Positions 25,192 through 33,507 of a DNA stretch of 36,065 nt are shown one piece after another. Source of the stretch: Bacteroidales bacterium (lineage in GTDB: Bacteria; Bacteroidota; Bacteroidia; Bacteroidales; UBA932). Numbering within the stretch: the first letter of the stretch is position 1; every line of letters starts with the position of its first letter. Below the pieces are notes generated by a model. The model was not told the DNA's origin. It searched no databases and was given only the letters and a program-made list of their open reading frames with translations. Made by a program: the position numbers and the translations under genes. The DNA is taken from positions 1-36,065 of the forward strand of contig JAFZQO010000051.1 of assembly GCA_017620335.1 (NCBI GenBank), in the 5' to 3' direction.

Positions 25192-27834
25192 TCAGATGAG
25201 TTCGAGGTCGGAGGACGGGATCCATCCCTGGCGGCCGTCCGTGAGCTCGATGTTCCACCAGCCGCCGACTTCGTCAAGGATGCGGACCTTGGTGCCCTCG
25301 TGGAGGACGAAGAGGTCCTTGGCGGCCCCGGAGCCGGGAGAACTCAGGACCGAAGAAACAGGTACGGTGACTATGGCGCTGTCGGCTCGGTTGTAGGCGG
25401 CCTTCTGCGAAGCGGCGAAGCCGAGGCAGCAGAGAGCCAGGAGCAGCGCCGCGAGGCCGGCGAAGAAGCCGGTACGGCGGCGCGCGGCGCCTGTTCCGAG
25501 CAGGAACAGCAGCGCGCCCGCGAGCGCCAGCCCCAGAAGGACGAGGAACAGCACGGCCCATGTGTCGGACGAGAACAGGTATCCGAGCTTCCTGACCCAG
25601 GTCCTGAGGAAGAACTCCGGAACGCTGTCTATGCGGTCCTGGACCGACCCCATGGCGAACTCGAGGTTGAACCTCGCGTCGGAATAGGAAGGGTCGAGTT
25701 TCAGAGCCCTCTCGTAATAAAGGATGGCGTGAGCATAGTCCGAGGCCTTGAAGTACGCGTTTCCTATATTATAATATAGCTCCGGCGACTCGAGGCCCTC
25801 AGCCTCTATGGCGCCCCAGGCGGATGCGGCCCCGGTCCAGTCGCCATCGGTATAGGCGGCGGCTCCGGCTTCCCAAAGGGAATCGGCGGGAGCCTGGGCG
25901 CCATAGGCCCAGAACGGGGCAAGCAGCATCAGCAGCGCGGTCACTGCCGTGGCCTTCGCGGCCGGAGTACTCTTCTTCTTCATGCTCGAATCGATCATTG
26001 AGATGACATTCACCGCGGTTTCATAATGGGCGTTCATCGCTTCGTTGCCGGAATCCGGGGCGTAGCGGGCGAACTCGCAGGCGTCCAGAAGACCGTTGAA
26101 CTCGGAAACCAGGGCGTCCGGCACCCCACCGGAAGCCAGGGCCGAAGCGATGTTCTCCCTGGTCATGTCGGCCGGGTCCATGTTAAGCTTGTCGGTAATG
26201 AATCCGAGCAATGCACGGTGCAGTTCCTCGTAGAAAGCGGTATACAGGTTGTTCCTGAGGTAGCCCTCGGCCACGGAAAGGCGCTTCTGCGCCATCTTGG
26301 TGGCCGCGCGGCTGCGCGTGCCGACCACGTCGGCGCGGCGCGCGGCCCGGCGCCTGAGCAGCATGAACGCTGCCGCGACCGCCGCCAGCAGCGCTGCCAG
26401 CAGAGCCCAGAAAGTTCCGGAGAACACGAAGAAACTGCCCTGCTTCGACAGCGAAGGCTTCTTCGTCGCGATGAAGCGAATGTCGGAGCCGAGGCTCTTG
26501 ACGTCGCGGCGGACCGTTCCCTGCACCATCTGACCTCCCTGAGGGGCGTCGGAGTCGTTGCCCCTGGCGACATTGAGCGTCACGGGGTCTGTACGCAGGG
26601 TGACATAGCGTCCGGCGTCGATGTCATAGTAGCTGTATTCAATAGGATCCAAGGTGAAAGTGCCGTGGCTGCGGGGGATGAAGGGGTACTCGAAGGTCTT
26701 GGAACCGCTGGTACGTCCTGTTGAGCTGTCGGTATTGTCCGTCACCTTGGCGTCGTACACCTCGAAATCCGGGGGGAACTTGATCTTCGGCGCCTCCAGC
26801 AGGGAGACGTTGCCCTTTCCGGAGACCGTGACGATCAGCGAACCGGCATCATGCGTGCGGAGCGAATCCTTGCTGAGGGAGGACTTGATGGTGAAGGAGC
26901 CGACTCCCCCTCCGAAGGACGCGGGGGCTCCTGCCGGAAGCTTCGACACGTGCACCTTGTAAGACTCGGAGGTCACGCGCTTGCGGATGGTGCGGTAGTC
27001 GTCCTCGAAGAAACTGTCGAAGATGCTGTTGGAACGTCCGGAATTCGCGCGTACGTTGACCAGGCAGACCAGTTCGGCCGGGTCTATGGCGATGTCGCCC
27101 GACTGCTGCGGGATAAGCACCCAGCTGCGCAGGACGGCGGTGTTATAGATCGAGTTGTTGTAGCTCTCGCGCTTGAAGTCGATGGTGGTGGGGGCAAGGA
27201 CCTCCTGGCTCCAGAAGCCGTTGAAAGTGGGGAATCGGGCATCCTCGAAACCAGCGATGTTGACGCGCTGGTACAACTTGAGCGTAGCGGTGACGGGCTC
27301 GCCAACCACGACGTTGGTGCGGCTCAGGGAAAGGCGGAGGAAAAGGTCGTCGCGGGCTATCTCCCCGGTGGCGGAAGACTGGGAGGAGCCTCCCTGCGCG
27401 GCGCCGCCGGAGGAGGAGGCCCCTCCTCCTGACTGCGCGCCGCCCGACGCGCCACCGGACACCACCTCGACGGTGGTGCGCCCGGACTGAATCTGCTCGC
27501 CCTTCACCATGGCGGTAGCCGTGGGGAGGGTGAATGTTCCGGCCTTTCGCGGGATAAGTATATAGGTATAGGTATGCTGCGTGGAGCGGGCGCGCTTGCC
27601 GTTCACGATGGTAATGCTGGTGGAAGTGCCCTTCTGCGGACCCCAGACGAGCTGGAAGTCGTCGCCCTGGGACCACGAGAAATCAGAAGGGGCGTTCTCC
27701 CCTTCGATTATGAAGGAGATGTTGAACTGCTCGTCCACGGCCACCACGTTCGGTACCTGTACCTTAATCGAAGACTGCGCGAAGGCGGCCGTTGCGGCCG
27801 CCAGCAGCGCGATTATGAGGGAAAGTCTTTTCAT
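25192..27834 (-). CDS. BatD-BatE fusion protein (aerotolerance operon)
   Basis: One 880-residue frame covers two proteins that are normally separate. Residues 1-617 are BatD: signal peptide (MKRLSLIIALLAAATAAFAQ), beta-rich periplasmic domain (VVAVDEQFNISFIIEGENAP and so on), a membrane segment near 475-500 (FWALLAALLAAVAAAFMLL) and a cytoplasmic helical tail. Residue 618 is a Met starting MKKKSTPAAKATAVTALLML..., a complete signal-peptide-like stretch, followed by BatE features: TPR repeats (YYNIGNAYFKASDYAHAILYYERAL), two membrane segments and a C-terminal SH3-like domain (GTKVRILDEVGGWWNIEL). The topology works as one chain. It may also be made as two proteins if the internal ATG (25981-25983) is used. 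It is last in the operon, 3 bp after batC. Confidence 0.92.
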   Translation of the reverse strand: MKRLSLIIALLAAATAAFAQSSIKVQVPNVVAVDEQFNISFIIEGENAPSDFSWSQGDDFQLVWGPQKGTSTSITIVNGKRARSTQHTYTYILIPRKAGTFTLPTATAMVKGEQIQSGRTTVEVVSGGASGGAQSGGGASSSGGAAQGGSSQSSATGEIARDDLFLRLSLSRTNVVVGEPVTATLKLYQRVNIAGFEDARFPTFNGFWSQEVLAPTTIDFKRESYNNSIYNTAVLRSWVLIPQQSGDIAIDPAELVCLVNVRANSGRSNSIFDSFFEDDYRTIRKRVTSESYKVHVSKLPAGAPASFGGGVGSFTIKSSLSKDSLRTHDAGSLIVTVSGKGNVSLLEAPKIKFPPDFEVYDAKVTDNTDSSTGRTSGSKTFEYPFIPRSHGTFTLDPIEYSYYDIDAGRYVTLRTDPVTLNVARGNDSDAPQGGQMVQGTVRRDVKSLGSDIRFIATKKPSLSKQGSFFVFSGTFWALLAALLAAVAAAFMLLRRRAARRADVVGTRSRAATKMAQKRLSVAEGYLRNNLYTAFYEELHRALLGFITDKLNMDPADMTRENIASALASGGVPDALVSEFNGLLDACEFARYAPDSGNEAMNAHYETAVNVISMIDSSMKKKSTPAAKATAVTALLMLLAPFWAYGAQAPADSLWEAGAAAYTDGDWTGAASAWGAIEAEGLESPELYYNIGNAYFKASDYAHAILYYERALKLDPSYSDARFNLEFAMGSVQDRIDSVPEFFLRTWVRKLGYLFSSDTWAVLFLVLLGLALAGALLFLLGTGAARRRTGFFAGLAALLLALCCLGFAASQKAAYNRADSAIVTVPVSSVLSSPGSGAAKDLFVLHEGTKVRILDEVGGWWNIELTDGRQGWIPSSDLELI

Positions 27835-27837
27835 GCC

Positions 27838-28614
27838 TTACCAATTCTTCTCTTTCTGGCGGGACTTGAGTACCGCCGCCTTTTCCTTGTTCACCTTGTC
27901 CTGGGTCTCGCGCTCCTTGGCCTGTATGGCCTGGAGCATCTGCTGGGCCTGCTGTGGGGATATCTTCTGCTCCCGGGGCTGGTCTGACTGGCCCTGGTTC
28001 TGATCCTGGTTCTGGTCCTGGTTCTGGTCCTGATTCTGGTCCTGGTTTTGATCCTGGTTCCGGTCCTGATTCTGGTCTTGGTTCTGGTCCTGATTCTGGT
28101 CCTGGTCGTTCTGGCCGCCGCCACCGCCGCCGTCCTGCTGGTTCTGGAGCATCAACTTGGCGTAGATATAGTTCTCCTTGGCGTCCAGGTCGTCCGGACG
28201 GCGGAGGAGTGACTGCTTGAAGGCCTCGACCGCTGCGGCATAATCCTTCTGCTGCAGGGCGGCGTCGCCCTGGTTGTAGAAGACGTCGGCCGCGTCGCCG
28301 ACGGCTTTCCGGGCCGGCTTGGCAGCCGGGTCCGGAAGCGGCGTGACCTCGGACGCGGCCTGCACCGCCGGGGCGGCCGCCCCGGCGGCCTCCTGATACG
28401 ACTCCTGCCTGTACAGGGCGTTCGAGAGATTGTACGTACCCGCCATGGAGGTCGAATCCTTCAGCACAGCCTTGCGGTAGTCGATCTCGGCCGCCTTGAA
28501 ATCCCCCTTGCTGAAACGGCGGTTGCCGGAACGCACCTCGCGGCGGTCGGCCTGGCCGGAGGCGGCGACCGACAGCAGCAAGAGAGCGGCGGTGAGTATC
28601 AATGACTTGTCCAT
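27838..28614 (-). CDS. batC: BatC, TPR protein of the Bat operon
   Basis: The 258-residue protein has a signal peptide (about residues 1-20), TPR-like helices in two blocks (NRRFSKGDFKAAEIDYRKAV and FYNQGDAALQQKDYAAAVEAFKQSL), a Gly run and then a low-complexity stretch of Asp-Gln-Asn-Gln repeats. The last is encoded by nine 12-bp units at 27994-28101, followed by a Gln/Lys-rich helix. TPRs suggest it holds the complex together on the periplasmic side. It lies 3 bp after batB and 3 bp before the BatD-BatE gene. Confidence 0.9.
   Translation of the reverse strand: MDKSLILTAALLLLSVAASGQADRREVRSGNRRFSKGDFKAAEIDYRKAVLKDSTSMAGTYNLSNALYRQESYQEAAGAAAPAVQAASEVTPLPDPAAKPARKAVGDAADVFYNQGDAALQQKDYAAAVEAFKQSLLRRPDDLDAKENYIYAKLMLQNQQDGGGGGGQNDQDQNQDQNQDQNQDRNQDQNQDQNQDQNQDQNQDQNQGQSDQPREQKISPQQAQQMLQAIQAKERETQDKVNKEKAAVLKSRQKEKNW
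27994..28101 (-). repeat. 12-bp coding tandem repeat in batC
   Basis: Nine copies of a 12-bp unit (minus strand GACCAGAACCAG with one- or two-base variants) encode Asp-Gln-Asn-Gln repeats. The unit length is a multiple of three, so copy-number change would keep the frame. Confidence 0.9.
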
Positions 28615-28617
28615 TTC

Positions 28618-29616
28618 CTAAAACAGTTTTCTGCGGGAGCGCCTGTCCCCGACGAGCATCTCGATAACGAAGAACGCCAGGGCTATGGCGAAGAAATACA
28701 TGTACTGTTCGTCATATTCCTCGAATACCACGGAATTGAAACGCTCAGCCTCCATCTTCTTGATATCGTCCACGATGGGGTTGAGTCCGAACTCCTCGTT
28801 GCCGGCATGCACGTAAGCCCCGCCGCCGGCGTCGGCCATCTGCTGCAGGGTACCCTCGTCCAGCCTGGACACGACTATGTTGCCTTCACGGTCCTTCATC
28901 AGCTCGCCGTCCTTGGGTATCGGCTGTCCTCTGAGCGAACCTACGCCGATGGTGTACACCTTGATGCCCATCTCCGCCACCTGGCGGACGGCGTCGACGG
29001 GATCGTCCTCGTGGTTCTCGCCGTCGGTAATGACGATGATGGCACGGCTCTTCTCGCTCTGGGCGCTGAAGCTGCGCGCCGCCGTCAGGACGGCGTCGCC
29101 GATGGCGGTACCCTGGACGGGCACCGAGCCCGTGTCAATGGAGTTGAGGAACATCTTGGCCGACACGTAGTCGGTGGTAATGGGCAGCTGGACGAACGAG
29201 GACCCTGCGAAGACGATGAGTCCGATACGGTCGTCCTGCAGGCGGTCCACTATGCGTGAAATGGCCAGCTTGGCCCTCTCCAGGCGGTTCGGGGAATAGT
29301 CCTCGGCCAGCATGGAGTTGGAAACGTCGAGGCAGATCATGATCTCCGCCCCCTTCGCCTCATGCTCCCTCAGCTTGGCGCCGATCTGCGGGCGGGCCAG
29401 GCCGATGACGAAAAAGAAGAATCCCAGGGCGAAGAGCACCGTGCCAACCCAGCCCTTGGCGCGCGAATAGGAGGGCATCAGCTCCTCCACGAGCGCCGCG
29501 TCGCCGAAGCGCTCCACGCGCTTACGGCGCAGGCGCAGCTTCACCGCATGCGCGATGAAGATCACCGGCACAAGCAACAGGAGCAGAAGGAATCTGTATT
29601 GGGCGAAATAGATCAT
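28618..29616 (-). CDS. batB: BatB, von Willebrand factor A domain membrane protein
   Basis: The 332-residue protein has membrane segments at about 8-25 and 55-73, a VWA domain with the metal site DVSNS (97-101) and the later DGENHEDDP segment, and a C-terminal membrane helix (MYFFAIALAFFVIEMLV). VWA domains bind partners through a metal ion; here the partner is expected to be the MoxR/Bat complex. I place the start at MIYFAQYRF (29616), not at an upstream Met, because this ATG overlaps the batA stop (ATGA) and the protein then begins like other BatB proteins. Confidence 0.93.
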   Translation of the reverse strand: MIYFAQYRFLLLLLLVPVIFIAHAVKLRLRRKRVERFGDAALVEELMPSYSRAKGWVGTVLFALGFFFFVIGLARPQIGAKLREHEAKGAEIMICLDVSNSMLAEDYSPNRLERAKLAISRIVDRLQDDRIGLIVFAGSSFVQLPITTDYVSAKMFLNSIDTGSVPVQGTAIGDAVLTAARSFSAQSEKSRAIIVITDGENHEDDPVDAVRQVAEMGIKVYTIGVGSLRGQPIPKDGELMKDREGNIVVSRLDEGTLQQMADAGGGAYVHAGNEEFGLNPIVDDIKKMEAERFNSVVFEEYDEQYMYFFAIALAFFVIEMLVGDRRSRRKLF

Positions 29617-30596
29617 GGCAGGCGTCTGAAGAATAGGCGGAGAATTAGTTCGAGCAGCAGGCACGCCAGCGCCAGCAGGGCGTAGCGTGTGAACAGTTCC
29701 TTATATACGGGGAAGCTGTCGATGGTGGTGCGGGCCTTCTCCATGCGGTTGATCTCTGAGTAAATCTCGGCGAGCTTAGTATTGTCCGTGGCGCGGAAAT
29801 ACCGGCCTCCGGTGGTCTCGGCGATGGACTTCAGGAGGTCCTCGTCGATCTCCACCTCAACCCTCTGGACATCCACGCCCCATGGGGTCATGACCGGATA
29901 CGGAGCAGTACCGTTGGCACCGACTCCGATGGTATAAACCCTTACCCCATAGGTGTTTGCAATCTCCGCTGCGGTCAGGGGGGCGATCTCGCCGCTGTTG
30001 TTGACGCCGTCCGTCAGCAGTATGACTACGCGGCTCTTGGCGTCGGACTCGGCCATGCGGGCCACCGCGGTGGCGAGGCCGTTGCCAATGGCCGTGCCGT
30101 CCTCGATGAGGTCGGTCTGCACCTCCTTCATGAGGTTGATGAGGGTGGCGCGGTCAGTGGTGAGCGGGCACTGGGTGTAGCTCTCGCCGGCGAAGACCAC
30201 GATGCCGATGCGGTCGGAGGGCCTCTGGGCGATGAATTCTATGGCGATGTCCTTCGCGGCGCTGATGCGGTCGGGGTTGAAGTCGCGGGCAAGCATGCTG
30301 GTGGACACGTCCATCGTAAGGACTATGTCGATGCCCTCGGTGTCGATCTTCTCCATCTGGGAAGAGGAGCGCGGACGCGCCAGGGCCACGATGATCAGCG
30401 ACAGGGCCGCGATGCGGAGGATGAAGGGGATGTGGCGGAGGAAGGCCGGGGCGCCGGGCCCCAGGCGCTTCCACGGCACCGCCGTGGAGACGCGCAGATG
30501 GGGCTTGCGCCCGGTCAGCTCCCTGTAGACATAATGTCCGACCAGGAGCGCCGGGACCGCAAGCAGCCAGAGGAGATATGGATACTCGAAGAACAT
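29613..30596 (-). CDS. batA: BatA, von Willebrand factor A domain membrane protein
   Basis: The 327-residue protein has two N-terminal membrane segments (about 5-22 and 53-73), a VWA domain with the metal site DVSTS (96-100) and ILLTDGVNNSGEIAP, and a C-terminal membrane helix (RYALLALACLLLELILRLFF). It is a paralogue of BatB. The ATG at 30596 overlaps the preceding stop codon by one base (TGATG); a GTG one codon earlier is possible. It overlaps batB by 4 bp. Confidence 0.93.
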   Translation of the reverse strand: MFFEYPYLLWLLAVPALLVGHYVYRELTGRKPHLRVSTAVPWKRLGPGAPAFLRHIPFILRIAALSLIIVALARPRSSSQMEKIDTEGIDIVLTMDVSTSMLARDFNPDRISAAKDIAIEFIAQRPSDRIGIVVFAGESYTQCPLTTDRATLINLMKEVQTDLIEDGTAIGNGLATAVARMAESDAKSRVVILLTDGVNNSGEIAPLTAAEIANTYGVRVYTIGVGANGTAPYPVMTPWGVDVQRVEVEIDEDLLKSIAETTGGRYFRATDNTKLAEIYSEINRMEKARTTIDSFPVYKELFTRYALLALACLLLELILRLFFRRLP

Positions 30597-31603
30597 CACT
30601 CTCCCTCCTTGGTTTTATCATCCTGGCCCTGAGGGGTTTCCTCCTCGAGGGCGGACTGGTAGGTGGACGTGACGAAGCGGACCGACTGCGGCAGGGCCGC
30701 GGCGTTTTCCGCGTCGCCGGCTATATGCTTGGCGAACTTGACGAAGTCGGCCAGCTCGAAGAGTTCCTTGGTGCTGCCGTAAAGCTCGTCGGTCAGCCGT
30801 TCATCGCCCTTCAGGGCGTCGAAGATCTCGGCGGTGGTCATCTCGCAGGCATCGATTCCGAAGGTCGCGGCGATGTATTCGCGCAGGGTGTCAGTGATGC
30901 CGGAGTAGAAGGCCTTCTGCTTGTCGGGAGCCCAGTATTTGTCGCCGCGGAATCCCTCGAGCTTGCGGAGGGCGACGATGTACGGGGGATCCTTGTGCTC
31001 GTCGGCGAGCGCGGTCCGGCGGCGCCGGACCAGCACGACCGCCAGCGCCACGAGCCCTGCCAGCAGCAGCACTCCCAGCAGATATGGCAGTATTTCCTTG
31101 AAAGTCAAAGGGTAACGCATCTGTCCCTTGATATCGTGGGGGACGTAGGTCGTGGTGTCGACAGGCATGGTCCTGACCTCCATCTCCCGCTCTTCGAAGA
31201 GAAGCGTGTCGACTACTCCGTCCGGCGATATGCGCTGTACCGCGATTCTTGGAAGGTGGTAGGTGCCGGCCTCGAAGGGCGCGATGACCAGGTCCCCGCG
31301 CAGGTTGTAGCGCGCGGGGCCCTTGCGACCCTTCCGGACAGTCTTGAGCGTGTCGATTTTCCAGTTTCGAACCACCGCCAGGGTGTCTCCGAACACCTTC
31401 GAGTAGTCCTGCATGCGGAACTCGGTGCCCTCGGCGACGTCGTCCAGGGTGAAACCGTAGCGCAACTGGTCAGCGATCAGTATGGAATCCCTCTGCTGCA
31501 GGGGCTCGAGGAACGAGCCCTCAACCTCCTTCAGGCCCTGGGCCCGGGAGGTGAGCGGCATAAGGAGCGCCGCCAAGGCTGCAGCTATGGTTATCTTTCT
31601 CAT
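30596..31603 (-). CDS. Membrane protein of the Bat operon (DUF4381/BatD-like)
   Basis: The 335-residue protein has a signal peptide (MRKITIAAALAALLMPLTSRAQG), a beta-rich periplasmic part (about 25-175, with FEAGTYHLPRIAVQRI), one membrane helix followed by arginines (LPYLLGVLLLAGLVALAVVLVRRRR, about 195-220) and a helical cytoplasmic domain. This layout is found between the DUF58 gene and batA in Bacteroidetes operons; the role is unknown. The start ATG (31603-31601) overlaps the DUF58 stop by 4 bp, so a longer upstream start is rejected. Confidence 0.85.
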   Translation of the reverse strand: MRKITIAAALAALLMPLTSRAQGLKEVEGSFLEPLQQRDSILIADQLRYGFTLDDVAEGTEFRMQDYSKVFGDTLAVVRNWKIDTLKTVRKGRKGPARYNLRGDLVIAPFEAGTYHLPRIAVQRISPDGVVDTLLFEEREMEVRTMPVDTTTYVPHDIKGQMRYPLTFKEILPYLLGVLLLAGLVALAVVLVRRRRTALADEHKDPPYIVALRKLEGFRGDKYWAPDKQKAFYSGITDTLREYIAATFGIDACEMTTAEIFDALKGDERLTDELYGSTKELFELADFVKFAKHIAGDAENAAALPQSVRFVTSTYQSALEEETPQGQDDKTKEGE

Positions 31604-32490
31604 TTCCTGTTGAAGAATAGCATCAGGCGGCTCACGTAATCGTCGCTCGTGGCGATATCGATGTTGTCCGTCCGGTATTTGTTGAACAGCTTCCCTTCGT
31701 TCTCCCCCACCGTCCGGAACCATTCCGCGTACGCGTCGCGCACCTTCCGGCTTCCGGTGTCTATCCATGCCGAATCCCCTGTTTCCGAGTCCTTTACGTG
31801 GACTACGCCGACGTCGGGGATAGTCCTCTCGCGGGGGTCGTAGACCTTGAGGACGGATAGGTCGTGGCGGTTCACAGCAACCTTAAGGGCGTCCTCGTAG
31901 CGCGGGCGGCCCTCCTCGTCGACGTCCAGCATGTCGCTGAGCAGGAAGGCGGTGCACTTCTTCTTCATGGCGTTGGTAAGGAAGCGCAGGGCCCCGGATA
32001 TGTCGGTGCCGTCGGAAGTCGGCTTGAGGCCGATTATCTCGCGGATGATGTGCAGCAGGTGGCTGCGGCCCTTCTTCGGAGGGATGAACTCCTCCACATG
32101 GTCGCTGAAGAACAGGGCGCCGACCTTGTCGTTGTTGAGGATGGCGGAGAAGGCCAGGACGGCGGCGACCTCGGCGACCAGCTCGCGCTTGGTCATCGTG
32201 TCCGTGCCGAAGAGGCCGGAGCGGCTGACGTCGACGAGCAGCATGACCGTGAGCTCGCGTTCCTCCTCGAAGACTTTGACGTAAGGCGAACGGAGACGTG
32301 CGGTGACGTTCCAGTCCATGTTGCGGACGTCGTCACCGTACTGATACTCGCGCACCTCGCTGAAGGCCATGCCCCGGCCCTTGTAGGCGGAGTGGTATTC
32401 GCCTGCAAAGACCTGGTGGCTCAGCGCACGGGTGCGGATCTCGATCTTCCTGACCTTCTTGAGAAGGTCTGTCGCCTGGGGATTGTCCAT
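31600..32490 (-). CDS. DUF58 domain protein
   Basis: The 296-residue cytoplasmic protein has the DUF58 signature: GEYHSAYKGRGMAFSEVREYQYGDDVRNMDWNVTAR (about residues 30-65) and a VWA-like metal site DVSRS near residue 87. DUF58 proteins act with MoxR ATPases. It shares one base with the moxR stop (TAATG) and 4 bp with the next gene, so translation is probably coupled. Confidence 0.93.
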   Translation of the reverse strand: MDNPQATDLLKKVRKIEIRTRALSHQVFAGEYHSAYKGRGMAFSEVREYQYGDDVRNMDWNVTARLRSPYVKVFEEERELTVMLLVDVSRSGLFGTDTMTKRELVAEVAAVLAFSAILNNDKVGALFFSDHVEEFIPPKKGRSHLLHIIREIIGLKPTSDGTDISGALRFLTNAMKKKCTAFLLSDMLDVDEEGRPRYEDALKVAVNRHDLSVLKVYDPRERTIPDVGVVHVKDSETGDSAWIDTGSRKVRDAYAEWFRTVGENEGKLFNKYRTDNIDIATSDDYVSRLMLFFNRK

Positions 32491-33482
32491 TACGGCACGT
32501 TCACTGCGTTGATGACCTGGGAGATGATTTCCTCAGTCGTAACATTCTCGGCTTCAGCCTCATATGTGAGGCCGATACGATGGCGGAGCACCTCGGGGCA
32601 CACGGCGCGGACATCCTCGGGGATCACGTAGCCGCGTCGCTTGATGAAGGCATAGGCCTTGGCGGCAAGCGACAGGGAGATGCTGGCGCGGGGCGAGGCT
32701 CCGTAGGAAATGAGGTCCTTGAGATTGGCGAGGTTGTATTCGCCGGGGGTGCGGGTGGCATAGACGATGTCCACTATGTATCGCTCGATCTTCTCGTCCA
32801 TGTAGACGTCGCGGACTACCTGGCGGGCGCGCATGATATCCTCGGGGCTGACGACCGGGCTGGCCTTAGGGAATTCGCCGGAATTGTTCATCCTGACAAT
32901 CAGGCGCTCCTCGTCCTTCTTCGGATAATCCACCACGACCTTCAGCATGAAACGGTCCACCTGGGCCTCGGGGAGAGGGTAGGTGCCTTCCTGCTCGATA
33001 GGGTTCTGCGTGGCCATTACCAGGAAGGGCTCGGGCAGCTTGAAAGTCTCGTCGCCGAGGGTGACCTGCTTCTCCTGCATGGCCTCGAGAAGGGCGGACT
33101 GGACCTTCGCCGGGGAACGGTTGATCTCATCCGCGAGGACGAAGTTGGCGAAGACGGGGCCCTTGCGGACCTCGAAGCGCTCGTTCTTCTGGGAGTAGAT
33201 AAGCGTACCGGTAACATCGGCGGGCAGGAGGTCAGGGGTGAACTGGATGCGGCTGAACTTGGCATTGACGGCCTGGGACAAAGTGTTGATGGCCAATGTC
33301 TTGGCGAGGCCGGGGACACCTTCCAGCAGGATGTGTCCCCCGGCCAGCAGGCCGATGAACAGATTCTCCACCAGGTGCTTCTGTCCTACGATGACCTTGC
33401 CCATCTCCAGGGAGAGGATGTCCACGAACGCGCTTTCTTTCTGAATGCGGTCGTTGAGCTCCTTGATGTTTACACTTTCCAT
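32490..33482 (-). CDS. MoxR-family AAA+ ATPase
   Basis: The 330-residue ATPase has Walker A GVPGLAKT (55-62), Walker B VLADEINR (115-122), sensor 1 in FLVMATQNP and the sensor 2 region GASPRASISL. MoxR ATPases act as chaperones that load metals or remodel VWA-domain partners. It is the first gene of the Bat operon and has only 25 bp between its ATG and the divergent truA start; its own promoter must lie in the truA 5' region and was not recognised. Confidence 0.96.
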   Translation of the reverse strand: MESVNIKELNDRIQKESAFVDILSLEMGKVIVGQKHLVENLFIGLLAGGHILLEGVPGLAKTLAINTLSQAVNAKFSRIQFTPDLLPADVTGTLIYSQKNERFEVRKGPVFANFVLADEINRSPAKVQSALLEAMQEKQVTLGDETFKLPEPFLVMATQNPIEQEGTYPLPEAQVDRFMLKVVVDYPKKDEERLIVRMNNSGEFPKASPVVSPEDIMRARQVVRDVYMDEKIERYIVDIVYATRTPGEYNLANLKDLISYGASPRASISLSLAAKAYAFIKRRGYVIPEDVRAVCPEVLRHRIGLTYEAEAENVTTEEIISQVINAVNVP

Positions 33483-33499
33483 ATATTTTGATAATTTTG
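33469..33499 (+). promoter_or_regulatory. truA promoter, overlapping the moxR start
   Basis: TTTA (33469-33472), 19 bp, TAATTTTG (33492-33499, a full -7 match). The expected start is near 33505, only 3 nt before the truA ATG. The -33 box lies inside the moxR coding sequence. Confidence 0.6.
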
Positions 33500-33507
33500 C
33501 ATTCCGT

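Noticed and set aside
31604-31768. Longer N-terminus for the membrane protein after DUF58
   Set aside because: It overlaps DUF58 out of frame and precedes a clear signal peptide; the ATG at 31603 has the ATGA overlap seen elsewhere in the operon.
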